Source: Pagrus major
Taxonomy: Eukaryota > Chordata > Actinopteri > Spariformes > Sparidae
Length of the DNA: 64,000 nucleotides
Reading direction: 5' to 3'
NCBI RefSeq assembly: GCF_040436345.1
Contig: NC_133236.1
Coordinates: forward strand, 13,756,443-13,820,442
The position numbers and the translations under genes are program-made. The notes beneath the pieces are model-generated. The model did no database searches and was not told the origin of the DNA. It saw only the letters and a list, made by a program, of their open reading frames with translations. Shown in pieces: positions 1-13,300 of the stretch (positions are counted from its first letter, which is position 1; every line of letters begins with the position of its first letter).

Positions 1-658
1 CTTTTATGCAAATTCTTCTTTTGATTCTGATTCACATTGCCTTTTCACTTGCTTAACCCCAACCTGTTGCACAATTTGTTGTGTGTAGACATTTGATACA
101 CGTGAAGGGTTACAGCATGACAACTGAATGTCTGAATATGCACAATTTCTAGATTAACGCCAGGATGTTAGTGTCACTTACTACCAAACCAACTGAATGG
201 ATGTGTGCTGCTGCTATTGATCCAGTTCAACATCACATGACATGAGTGAGACCTGATCTGCCTTTCAAATCTGTCAAATGAAATGAGGAGTTACAGGAGA
301 TGGTTCTTCCAGGACCGGAGACGACTCACTTTAGGTGTTTATCAAGTGCCGACGTGCCTTATGAGAAACTATGCAAAAAAAATTAATCATTTTTGTTCCT
401 CCTGACACAAGCAGTGCGTTCTAGTTCTGGATTAGTTACAAGCAGATTTAGCTCGAGCTAGTTTTGTGGCTTTAAAATACATTTAAAAAAAAAAAGAGAA
501 AACATTTGTTGTATAAAATCTAGATGATCCTTGTGTAAATGTTGCTTAGTTTGGTTTTGTTTCGAAGCTGTGGTGTCCTGCCCGCCTGCACTTCTTTCCA
601 CAGTAGAAGAGCCCCACAACAAAATGGAAAAAAAAAAAAACACATCTTGGTTCAAGGA

Positions 659-664
659 TTTATT
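659..664 (-). terminator. AVEN: Candidate AVEN poly(A) signal
   Basis: AATAAA on the minus strand, about 540 bases beyond the AVEN stop codon. It is followed by a T-rich tract (complement of the A run at 628-640), a reasonable downstream element. If used, 640-1202 is the AVEN 3' UTR. Confidence 0.45.
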
Positions 665-757
665 GACGACAGAATGGTTAACTGCTATTGTATGGCCATT
701 TGTATGTATGTAGTAGCTTTGGTAAACTGCATTTCTTTTGATGAGGGGGAGGAAATG

Positions 758-780
758 AATAAAGTAATTGACGCAATAAA
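758..780 (+). promoter_or_regulatory. Two plus-strand AATAAA poly(A) signals, possible end of a convergent transcript
   Basis: AATAAA occurs at 758-763 and again at 775-780 on the plus strand. They sit downstream of an A/T-rich stretch (1-757) with no long ORF. In other vertebrates RYR3 lies on this side of AVEN and is transcribed towards it, so these could end its 3' UTR. No RYR3 coding exon is in the window, so this is inference from gene order plus the motif. Confidence 0.25.
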
Positions 781-1202
781 CCAAACGTGTTCGGCAGCTC
801 TGATTTCTCCGATGGCGACACTCCTGCGGTGTGTAACTTTCACAGTCTCACAAGGAACAGAGAATTATTTCTGTGAAACGTGAAGTACAGAGGGAACATC
901 ATGACATGTAACAAATGTTCAAGACGTGCTGTCCCGTCTGTACACCTCTAAACGTATTGTGTGTCGTTCAGCCCCAAGAACCAGAAAAACAAATAACTTG
1001 ACCACCACTTTCTACGAAGCAGAAAGGCCTTTAGAAATGTCTGTCCACTGTAAACTTTGCGATCGGCTCTCAGGCTGAATGTTTAAAGTTCTGCCAAGTT
1101 TGGACATGCTTTTTAAAGGACGGAAGCTGAAGCACAGAATTTGAAACTAAAGTCCAGTTTCTCTTACACAACTCTTCAGTCTTTCTCTTAAATGGTCGAT
1201 CA

Positions 1203-1330
1203 TCAGGAGATCATGCTGTCCAGCCAGTCCTCCAGATCCTCCTCAGTCACTTCCTTTTTGACGGAAGCACACTTGGATGGTGTGACATCTTCCATCTTCT
1301 CTTCTATCACCTCCTTCACTTCCTCACATG
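1203..1330 (-). CDS. AVEN: AVEN exon 6 (terminal)
   Basis: 128 nt from acceptor tctgcag to TGA at 1205-1203. Ends VTEEDLEDWLDSMIS, almost identical to the human C-terminus. Confidence 0.97.
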
Positions 1331-4300
1331 CTGCAGATTAAAAGAACACAATGTTTTGAACTTACTTTAAAATCTTTAAAGCTGAAGTTTATTTTCTCTA
1401 AATTTGCTCATCATTTGAGATGAATTAATTTCTGATGATTTTAGTGCATTTTCAGCAAAAGTTTGACATTTTGGGGAATGTGCTTATTTGATTTCTGGCA
1501 GAGTCAGACAGGAACATTGATATTACTCATGTCTGTACAGTAAACATTGAAGGGGAACCCAAGTATTTTTAAACCTGAGCCGTATCTTTACATGTTTTGG
1601 AGTATAAATGATTCATACTTTGGAATCGGTCCAGGAGATCCCCTCAGCTGGCAGCAACGCAATCCTTTGGGGCAACTCCGACTTTCAAAATTATGTCCAC
1701 TAAAAGTGCTTATTTGTGCCACTGACAGGCTGAGGTGGTTGTTCTAAGTGTCTGGGGAAACAAGTGTCATCAGGGAAACAATTCCTATGGAGATCAACCT
1801 CTTTGTTAAATAATAAGATTGTTTTTGTAACCAGAAACACAAGTCTTGTTCAGAGAGAAGTCTTGTTATGAAATCGATTGCGAGGTGAGCTGTCACAGTT
1901 GTTTCTTCATCTAGCTTGTCACTGTCATTTTATATTCAGCCAAGACTAATAAATTATTGCTGGCAGTAAACTCCAGACACTCAGAATCACAACCGCACCC
2001 TCTCGGTGGCAAAAACACTTTTAGTGGATGTAACTTTGCAGCGTAGTCCTTTGGGGGCAACGCTGACCATGTCTTGGCTGCCAGCTGAGGCAATCTACTG
2101 GACCGTTTCCAGAACTTTTGGTAAATATGAATCATTTACACACCAAAACCATTTAAATATACTGGAACTCCTCTTTAAGCTACAGCCAACAGCTGGTTAG
2201 CTTAGTTTACTGGAAACTGGGAAACAGCTACTGTACCCTCGCTCTGTAACGAAATACACTCTCCAAAACATCTAAAGCTCACTAATGACAAACACGGTAT
2301 CTGTCAATACAAAAAAAACATTAAATCAAATGACAATACACCATTTTACAGAGGTTCTGGGCTGTTTCTTGGCCAGGCTTAAAACAACCTGTAGCTGGTA
2401 GGCCCTTTGGACAGAGCCAGGCTAGCTCTTCCCCCTTGTTTACAATCTTTAAGCTCTAGCCTCATGTTTAATCTACAGATATGAGAGTGGTATCAATCCC
2501 CCAATCTAACTTTCTGCCACAACCTGAATAAGCATATTTCCCAAAAATGTTGCACTACTCCTTTAAGTTAAGTAAGAAGAAAAACAGAGAGCTTGGATAA
2601 AGCACGCTGAATACACTCACCTGTCTCTGGAACTGCACTCTCCTCGTCTGCGACACTGACAGACTGGTTTCCTGAAACACCTAGGACTGGTTTCTGTAAA
2701 CTGAGCAGCTGGTCCAGCTCTTCATCTTCATCTTCATCATCAGCCGCAGCAGCAGCCACTGGTGGAGACTCTGCAGTGCTCGAGGAAACATGTGAGTCTG
2801 TGACCAACACTGAGTTTGTATCCACGGGGGCTTTCTGGTTGGTGCTGGGGGCTTTTAAAGCTGCAGACGGAGGAGCGAATGTGGCCGCTTTAGGCATCTC
2901 CTGTTTAGGTGCGAGGGTCATAGAGGGCAGCTCTACTGGTGTTGACACCTGAAACAGGATTAGTGAGAAAAAAAAGGCTGCTGTGAGATTCTAAACATGA
3001 ATAATTTGCAACCAAAGTCCGTAAAATAGGCAGACGAAAGTTTTTGTTTAAAGTGCAGGAGATGTAGTCAAGCAGCTCACCTGAACCAGCTCGGCCTCCA
3101 GGTTGAGTCTCTGGTGGAGAGGCACTTGTTGGAGGCTCTGTGCGAGCGCTGGAAGGTCGACGAACACTGCAGACATCTAAAGAGGAAACAGGAAAATAAA
3201 TTGTAAAAGCAGTCACGAGTTGATGTTCCTGCTCTCTGATTCATTGCTTCTCAATCCGATGGAGTAGTGCTCAAAATTTAGAGAAAACTGAGCCGTGATG
3301 TAAAAACTGTTGAGCGCAACATGTTAAATCTTTTGTAATCATTATAAGTAGCCTACTAGTGCGGGTCAGTACTCTTTTGTTCTTGCACAGGAGGGAAACA
3401 AAACACTGTAGCGCTGACTGTACACAAGAAGTAGAAAGAGTTCAGGAACCGTTATGTAATCTGACTGTTAGATGCACTGCTTTGTATACACAGACACAGA
3501 TAAGTGCCGATAAAGGCAGCATCAATGATGACTAATTCACAAGATATCAAATTTAAGATTATAGAGAGATTTGTGTTGAAATCCACAATTAATCATCTTT
3601 GCATTAGTATTTTGATGAAAAAGCAATGCTACTTCAATATTCAACAAGTACATTCATTTAATGGTTGCTAAACTGGTGGTGCCACTGACGGACCGACATG
3701 TTGTGAGCTAAGAGGGTCGTTTTACACCTGAAAGTCCAAACCAAGGTTTGTGTTTTTGTTCCTGTGAGTGCAGGTAAGAACTATACATGACATATCTACG
3801 TCCTGTCATCATAACATACACTAGTCAACCAATCAAACTTGAATGGTTTGTAGACGGGCGTGCGTCTGACATCAGCGTGTTGTCAATTCGGCTTTTGCAG
3901 TTTAAGGATAAAAATGAATACACATTAATTTTGTTAATATTATCGTGGCATTACTACCAGCACCTCAAAAAGAGAAAGATCCAGGGCACTCTTCTGGCAA
4001 AAAGTTTAAAAGCCTTTCTTCAGAAGGCTATTTCACAGTGAAATTCTTATAAACATAGACAATGCATGCTAAAAATAATCTGAGTTACAGCCCACGTGTA
4101 GCAACACAAACGGCCTTTTCAGGGTGCTAACCAGCAGCACCATCTTCAAGCCTATTACTCAAGACTGGTTCAAATTCTGCAGCTTCTATTGTTGTGTTGT
4201 TCTTCAGGAATGCATGATACAGATTTTTCTCAGTTGATACCGATGAAAGATAATTATATTTTCATCTGTATCGATTTTTGTAGTAGTGCCTGTAGCTGTA

Positions 4301-7300
4301 GTTTATGCACACCTGAGAGTAAGACCAAAGATGGACGATTTAATCTTCCACAGCTTCGATAAGATTTGTTGTGTAAAACTCGCTGTCTTTTTTCCCTCCT
4401 CTCTGAACCCTTTACAGAACATGTATTCTGTAAATGTGCTTGTTCCTCTTCTCCTCCTTCTTTTCTGTGTTTATTGAACTGTAAAGGTGCATACTGCCAC
4501 CTACTGTGTTGGAGTGTGCAGATGCCAATGCTTGTTTTTATATTTTTGTCTATCGGCTATAATTTCTCAGATGCCATAAACAGCCAAGAATATAAATTTC
4601 CCGATATCTGGCCAGTAATTTATCAGCCTGATGTAAGTCATGCATCACTGTTGTTTTTCCTTTTTCAATTTTTTAACCATTCAGACAATGTTTTTCTACT
4701 GGAAACGAACAGACCAAAACCACCTCTTTTCGTCAGACCATGGTCCAGGTCATTGGTCCAGACCAAACTGAAAAGTCAGAAGGTCTCTGGACAAAATGAG
4801 GCAGGTGTGAAAGGGCACAATTAGGGATGCAGCGATTTATCTGCGGGTACCAATTTAGCAGCTGATAATCGCCTTATTGACCTCTATTGACCTATTGATT
4901 TGGGCTAAAAAGGCATTTGAAGCAGTTACTTTAAAAAAAAAAAAAAAAAAGAACCTTTTAATGTGTAAGAAGGTTATTTTAAAGGTAATGTCAGAAATTT
5001 GTGTGATCCAATTTGTGCTTTATTTGTGCATGAAGGGCTGAATGACTTTGAAACAGTTGAGATATTTTTCTTTTGTTTCCTGTCTTTGTTTCCCTGGCAC
5101 AAAATAAAAAACAAAAAAATAACACCAACCAAAAAAACAAAAATCAGCACAGGACGTCGACCAAACTGTTATTATAAACATCGGTATCGGTGCATCCCTC
5201 AGCTACAATAGCCTTTTCTGCTTTCTAACTCCTGGATACTTTAAAGACGTAACATCAGCTTGAGGGATCCATACTTCACAGAGGGGGTTAAATCCATGAA
5301 AGACAGAGAAACAAATCAGAGTGCTGCGGATTGGGTGGGTAGGATATAGATTTACCTGACTGGCTGCAAATGAGTCCATCTCCCAGTTCTTCTCCTCTGA
5401 AAACCGGAATTGAGTGAAGGAATCCCCTGAGAAAGACACAGACACAGAATTTGACATATAACTGCTGCAGTCAACTCCCTGCAGGACTGCTGGTAACCAG
5501 AACAGTCTGTTTTAGTTCACCTCAAAACAACACTTATCCTCTTATTCATTTCAAATACCAAGACAACTCCAGGCTGTGCGTGAGCGAACCAGTTGCAGAG
5601 CGAGTGGCCTTCACACCTCAAATGTCTGAAATGCCAAACCAGTGTTTCTCTGGAAAGCAGTCAATAGCTTTGTGTAAACTGTTGATCGGTTCGAGAGCTT
5701 AAGCAGGACGAGCATGTGACGCCACTTTGCTTCCAAAACATCAGCCGGCTGAGGGCTCTTGTAACTACAAAGGCACTGAGGTTGTGTTATTAATAAGCAC
5801 AAACGGCAGCAGAGCCACACATTCATCAGACGGGTAAAGACGGTTAACAGAGCTGTTTGATGAAGAAAACGGATGAACAAAGAGAGAAAACCACCCAGAT
5901 GTAACTTGTGTAGTATGAGAGTGGCACCGAGGGGAGACCATGTATAAGGAGTGCCGAGTCAAAACACAACATCCAATACATCCACTCAGCGAGGATGCAC
6001 AGTGTCAGGTGTGAAGCACCACTATTAAAACTCCTCATGTTGTGGATGTTTTTCACCTAGTATGAGTATGTAATTATGGCTGGAATAAAAGGGATGGTTG
6101 TGAATAATTTTGGATGAAATGTTCATCTTTGTTCAAACATGGTACACGACGCTAACCTTAGCCGGTCCTTTCATATACCATATTTACACCGGGTTTAGCA
6201 CCTCTATGCATGTTTTTTTAAACGGCAGTAAACCCACTTAAAATAGGTGACTGGCATCTTACCCGGTGCCAGTAGATAAGTTTTGTCACAAATGCACCAG
6301 AAAACAGGGATCAGTAGAAAGCAGCAGCATGCAAACCACCGAAAATTTGACTGTTTTTCTTTTAATGCTTCAGTTTCTAATTCAAACTTGACGCCGACTG
6401 AACAAAGTTTAAGCGCTGCTTCCATGAAGATAGATGGAAATCTGTTTTTGCGTCACCACACCGGAAAAGGAACGGAAATTAGCATGTATGCCTGGGTGTC
6501 ATGTTTCCATCACAGCAGGAGCCAATAAATAACTATTACTACTGCAGAGCTGTACATTTGACCTGGGAATGAATGCTGATTGTACTTTCCAAATGAAGAC
6601 AAAGAGCCCGACTGATACCCGATTTCTTTAGGACGATGCTGAAACCAATATTGGGAATTTAAAAAGTCAGATATCGATATATTGGCCAATGTAAAATTCT
6701 TTTGCAATGATCCCTGAACTGTCGTCATCAAAAACTTGTGAAAAAGACAAAACATAACGGAGGCAGGATATTTTACAGTTTTACAACATTATTATCTAAA
6801 ATAATGGCAGCAAACATGGTTGAAACTGGTCTGCTGGTGTCAAACATTTAAAAAAAGAGACACAAAAGTCTGAGCTCCAAACGCTGATTGAATTGAACAA
6901 ATACACTAAATTTCAGTAACAAAGTAGTGAATTATTAACAGGCGCTCGAGGCAACGCAGCCTTGAAAATATCAGTGAATTTGAAAATTAGGGCTGAAACA
7001 CCCACTTGCTGTTAAATTATTTTTTTTGTGGGTGTACCTGAGGCTGTAGGCACACAAAATAATCGCAGCATCCAAGGTCTCTACTATTACATGTCAAAAA
7101 CAGCCGAAAATGCCCCAAAAACCTTTTTTTTGCTTAATTTTTCCAAGCAGCTTCATATTTAGTGCCCAGTACTGACCTTTAAAAATGCATAAACCGTGTG
7201 AATGAGTCTTCTGCAGGCACATAACCTTCTTTTTAGTGTGTTTGGTTTAAAAACAAGCAGAAAGTCAAAGCAGCCCGAAACTGTAGAAATGGCCGTCAAA

Positions 7301-10300
7301 CACCAGTTGAAAGAAAACTAATTAAATAACCAACAAGGTGAACCGTCGATACAGAATTCACTTGCTCTGATAAAGCACTCTGATGCTGAACAGTGCGACT
7401 TTTTAAGCTGCAGAGTCACAAACAGATCAGACTGATGTCGGCGTGTCACACACAGATGGACGGTCAGTGGGAGACCTGACAGCCTCTCGTTTTGTTCCTC
7501 TGCTCTCTGCACATTATATTACAAACACTCTGCCCTTCAGGCGGGACGCTCAGCGCCATCTGCAGTTGTCCTTGATTGCTTGGGTGTGCGGGAAGTGACG
7601 GGGGTCAAGAAGGAGAAGCTGCAGGAGGGCTTTTTGTCTGCAGGCCGAGTCCCTGCTGTCAAACAGGCGGAGAAAAGATGATTTATGAATAGAAGCATTA
7701 TGGAGGTTACAATGACTGCGAGGCGGACGGATCAGAAGGGAATGGGAATGTCAGCTTTATGTGACGGCTGAGGGGCCTGATGCCTTTATGTTGAGCCACA
7801 TGGGTGTCTTATCTTTAGGATCGACCGATTTTCACCCTCACAGGAAACAATCTGGGTGGATAACACCTGGATTTGGTGGACGTGAAATCGAAATCTTAAA
7901 CCTATTTCACAAAACTGCTGTTATCTGAGGCAGATTAAACATTATTTGCTAGCGATATTCTTAGCATCTCACCTTCAATAAAAAAACCAAGGAACCACTA
8001 CTCAAGAAGGATCCAATCACCTATCCGGTCTTAAAGGTCCAGTGTGTTAAGATTTAGGAGGAATTCGTGGGATCTATTGGCAGAAATTGAATATTCATAA
8101 TTATATTTTTATTTAAGTTTAATGACCCGAAACTAAGAATTGTGTTTTCGTTACATTAGAATTTGGAACTGGTCCACTTCCACTGCAATGTTTCTACAGT
8201 AGCCCAGAACGGACAAACCAAACACTGGCTCTTAAACGGACCTTTCAAGTTTTTTTTTTTTGTTTTTTTTTTACATTTTCAGCTGCCACCGTGCAGGAGG
8301 GTGATGTGAGGGATGTTCAGTTGGTCGCAATCTGCAACCTCACTGCTAGATGCCACAAAATCCTACACACTGGACCTTAAATAAAGCAAACATTAAACAT
8401 TAATTAGCCAATATTTCTTCGGTCACACATGTAGTGTGAACTACTATACCTAGATTTTTAAAGCTTGTGTTGGCTATAGGCTTGTCCCAATATTATCAAC
8501 ACATATTGATCCATCTCAAGGCAATTTCATTTGTAAAGCACATTTCATACATTAAAGCAATTCAATGTGCTTTACTGGATAAGAACACAGCAAAACAGAA
8601 GATTTACAATTCAGAAGTGTAGAAGTACAAATAAGAAATGAACACAAAATTTAAAAATCACTAGTGCAGTTTCAATCAAGGGATAATGAAAGATAAAAGA
8701 ATACAGTAAATACTCCTACATTTTGGTGCACACAGATAAATCAAATTACACTCAATTTAAATATACTAAATTACTAAAAACATATTTTAAAAAATAGGGC
8801 ATAAGGTAAATTAAAAGCCAAGCTAAGATGATTTAATTTTTAGCCATTACTGGTTAGCTTTCTGCTATGATTTAAAAGTGGTCAGAGTTGTGGCTTGTCT
8901 AATGTGAGCAGGGATATTATTCCAGCCTGGGTTCCATGATAACAAAATGATGATCTGCCAGGTTTTGTTTTGACTCTTGGGACAACCGGTAGACTGGTGC
9001 AGCATGTCCCTAAGGGTTTTGGATGGTTCACAAGGCGAGAACATGTCTGAGATGTATTTTGGTCCAGAGCCATGGAGTGATTTGTAGACGAGTAACAGGA
9101 TTTTCAAGACAAGTCTCTGAGTAACCGGTAACCAGTGTAAGGATTGTAGAATAGGCATAATATGGTCAAATTTTCTTAGTTTAGCGACATTCTGAATCAG
9201 TTGGGGTTGACATCAAAGTGCTTTTTTTCCCCCCGAGAGCCCTGTGAATAGAACATTACAATAATCGAATTGACTGGAAATAAAAGTGTGGGTAAGTTTT
9301 TCTAGACCATACTTGGGCATTGTTCCTCTGATTCTCATGTTAGCCATGACCATCAGTCAAAAGGGAGTCTTTTGACTGGCGAAAGGCTTGAATCAGAAGC
9401 ACGTCAGTTTTTCAAGGACAATAAAGGCATTTAAATAGTTTAAAAGAGTGCCTTTCTGTGTGTTTTATGTCTACATGTTTCCCTATCCAAAGAGCACCTC
9501 TAACAAACTTCATTTAAGTCCAGTAGGCGCTACTACCCTTACATTTTTTTTTATATTACTGGCTGACATTTTGGTATCAAACTGCAGTGAAGTTAACAAT
9601 ATTTTTGTTTTTAGTTAACAAAATATTCACTCTGAAAATGTCAGATTTGTATTACTCTCAAATCTGAGTGTCAGTCTGAGCCTAAAACACTCCACTTCTT
9701 CCTGAGCTCTAATGGAAACACAGAATGATCCATTAAAGAGTCACTTTCTCATTTCGGCCATAATTTGTGATTCATCATGAAGTGCAGGAAAACCTGTATA
9801 GACATGTCGTTCAAATGTTATTATGTCCACTCCAGTGTTAATGGAACAGCTTCAGGATTTAGTGTGTGACTTCCCTCTGGGTGCATCGATTCGTTCCTTT
9901 TGTTTTGTTGTTGTTGTTGTTCCAAACTGAATGATGGTAAAAATGTAAATCTGCAATGAGGGGGAAAAAAAATCACTCTTCAACAGTGGCGACAGTGAAA
10001 TACCTCTCACTCTCATTTTTACTCTTTTTCCGGCTCCTGCTCCTCTCTGTTTAATATCTACCCAGGCCCTAATCCTCCTCTTCTTCCTCCACCTCCACCA
10101 CCTCCTCCTGCTGCTGCTGCTGCTCTGTCTCCGTCAGTCTGTCTCCAGCACACAGAACTGCTGACACCAGTGAACTGCCTCCCTCCTACACCTCAGAGCC
10201 CGGTGCCATCCTGATCTGTGTCCATGGAAATACCATCCCAGGTAGTTCGGAGGCACTGACACAACCATGGCAACAACTGCCAGTGAGGATGAGAGAAACT

Positions 10301-13300
10301 TGTGTCAAACCTCCAGAAGACAGAAAGAGAAGAGGATTGGAGGAGGTGGAGGAGGAGGAGGAGGGGTGTGAAGGGAATGAAGAAAAATGAAAGAGCAAAG
10401 CAGACTCTTCATTTCTGCTGGTTTAAACAGAACAGAGACTTAAATCCCCTCTCTGCTCTTGGCTGACACTGTTTTAAGTGCATAGTTACACTTGTAGTCT
10501 CAAATCTGTCACCGAGTTGAGTGAAAAACAGGCGGTTTCCGATATGCATTTGAGTCAAACTGCACTCCGCTAAATAAACACTGGTACGTGGGCTTAGTTC
10601 AAATGAAAGACCTTGATATCTTGGCTGGATTTGAAGATCACCGGCTGGTGCTTGAGCTAAAACGATGAGTCTTGAAGACAATCAGTTAAAAACTGATCGG
10701 TTTCTATGGTGAAAATGTTGAAATATTTCTCTTTTCTCTGTTGTATATATCATTGTAAACTAAATATATTTGGCTTTAGGTTATCTTAAGAAGTGTTCTT
10801 TATTTCACTGTTTTCCAACCAAACAATTATTTGAGAAAATAATTGGAAGATCAATAGGAAATGAAAACGTGGCATGGTCCTTTATCTCAAGATGGGTCTT
10901 CAGGTCAGCTAGAGGTGCAATTTACATTTCTAATCGATTAATGTGTAGCTCACTGTTTTAGATCACTGGTTCACTAGTGGTTGTGGCTCAGGAGGCAGAG
11001 CGAGTCATCCACTAGTCGTTAGACTGGTTGGTGGTTATATTTCTGTCTCTTGCTGCATCACCAACTGTGACGTCACAGTGAATCAAACAGTACAACGTTG
11101 ATGTCACAGTGGAACAAACAACCACAAATATTCTGTCGATCAACCTATCATCACTTGATCAGAAGTGTGGACTGAAAGACCCACAACTACATCCAACAGG
11201 TTTTTTTTATTTAGCTTCAACAACATTTTTTTCAGAATTCCAGGCATTTTCTTTACATTCCCAAATTATTCAAATTCACCTGGAAACGATCAACTTAACT
11301 TAGGAAACTTTTTCCATCCTGTGCGAGTACTTTGTTAAATATCACTGTGATGACTATAATAAAACCTTCCAATAAAGCTCCCGACTTCACTGTAAACAAC
11401 ATTGAAGATCAATTCATAGTTCAAATGATTGTCTGAGTGTGTCAGTTGGGCCGGTGGACCTCGGTGAGATATTCCACAGTGAATAAACACTGCATTACTC
11501 ATGCTGCGTGCTAAGTGGCTCGGCTGGCATTGTGTAACTTCTGTATAATGTGGTATCCTGTCTCTTGACATCTTGCTGGCTGAACCCCATATTAACAAAT
11601 GTGGCTTTCTGCTTGCAACCCCGGCTTCGCTGAGCTATCTATGGCTCGCTAATGCCGAGTCCCGCTCTCATCTTTTATATTTGGGATGTGATGTGGCCTC
11701 GCGGCTGCCTTTCTGTTCCGCTCTGCTCTTTCCCTGCTCCACTCGACGCTACTCTGCTCTCACCTCGTTGTGCTCTGTGAGACTGTCGAGCACTGGCACT
11801 GAGTCAGGATGAAGATAAGACAGGCTGTATCTGTATTGCTTTCAAGGATCAAGGATTTGCATATGAGCTAAAACAAAGACAGGACAACATTTATGATTAC
11901 TTACTCAATGAGTCCTATGTTTTTGAGCTGAGACATCCTTTCAGACATCTTTCAAGCTAAAAATCAAACATTCAAACATTGGCTAGTTTAAGCTTCCTTA
12001 ATGTGCTGCTTTTATCCATTTTAAAGCACTTAAATTAAGTATCTTTGGGGTTTGTCGGACCAAACAAGCAATTTGAAAACAAATCTGCAAATTAATCTGT
12101 ACTGAAATCAATCTTAAGTTCCAGCCCTGTAGCTCACAGTTGTTTCTAAAAGGGTGTATAATTTTACATCTTCAATCCAACCGCACTCCCATGTGGCTCC
12201 ATTATAACTAAAACATGAGTCAAAGCTTTGTTCAAACCCCCAAAACTTTATTTTGAAGTCGAGTGAAGATCCCAAAGTTCGCAAAGATAGCAAATACGTC
12301 TGTATAACGTTTGTGCGTATATAAAAAGATGCATGAGAACATCAAAAAAAATTGCATCTTGGGTGTTAATAATTTACTCACTCCTGACCCACTACTTCAC
12401 TCACGAACAAGCAGACACAGAATATAAATGTGATGCTGTCAGTAAAGATCTTCCTTTCTATTTTTAAAGCTAAATAAGGAAATTCAGCTGCAATAAGTCT
12501 ATTAATCAATTTTTTGATTAGTCATGCGGAAGAAAATAAATGTGCAACTACTTTGATTCAGTCAGGTAATTGCTTAAGGGAAAAACGCCAAAGAGTTGCT
12601 GGTTCAAGACTCTAATATGGGGGGGATTTGCTTCTTTTTTCATCATCGGGATAATCGTGAACATCCTCACATGAATGACTTACAAAAGGTGTCTACCTCA
12701 CTGACGTACAGTCATATTGGTTTCCGAATTGAATTTGACATTTCTTTGATTGGTTGTTTGACTTTAGTTTAATTCTAAAGTTTAAGGAATATTTTGATGA
12801 TTATTGGGATAATATCATGAATCCCAATTGGGCCCAGGTATCAAACTCCAATGCTTTTATGGCATCGACTGAATTGCATCGATACTATCAGGTAGAGAAG
12901 AATATCTTGACATTCAATACAAAATGTATGCCTGGAGAAAGACTCTTGTATATGTAATGTAATCTTTTTAAAAAATTGGTATCGAAAAAGTAATGTTCAG
13001 GAACTGTTATCTAAGTATTAAAACGTTTTTAACGATACCCAACCCTAATCTTGAATATAGTGCTGATATTTTGGACACTCTAAGGCAACATTGTGTAGAA
13101 ATGGGCATTTTGTCAGACACACACACACACACACACACATAGTTGCGTGTTGTAAATATAAATCCCAGGTCTGTAACAATTTCTCAGATGTAATATAGGT
13201 GCTAACTTCAAAGAAAACTTATTATGTCATAACAATGTTATGTCTTGAAAACATTATGTAACACTGTGATCCTGAGACATCATGAGACACCATTCACCCT

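Noticed and set aside
3787-4824. Plus-strand ORFs up to 152 codons in AVEN intron 3
   Set aside because: A/T-driven, no family resemblance, next to MITE sequence.
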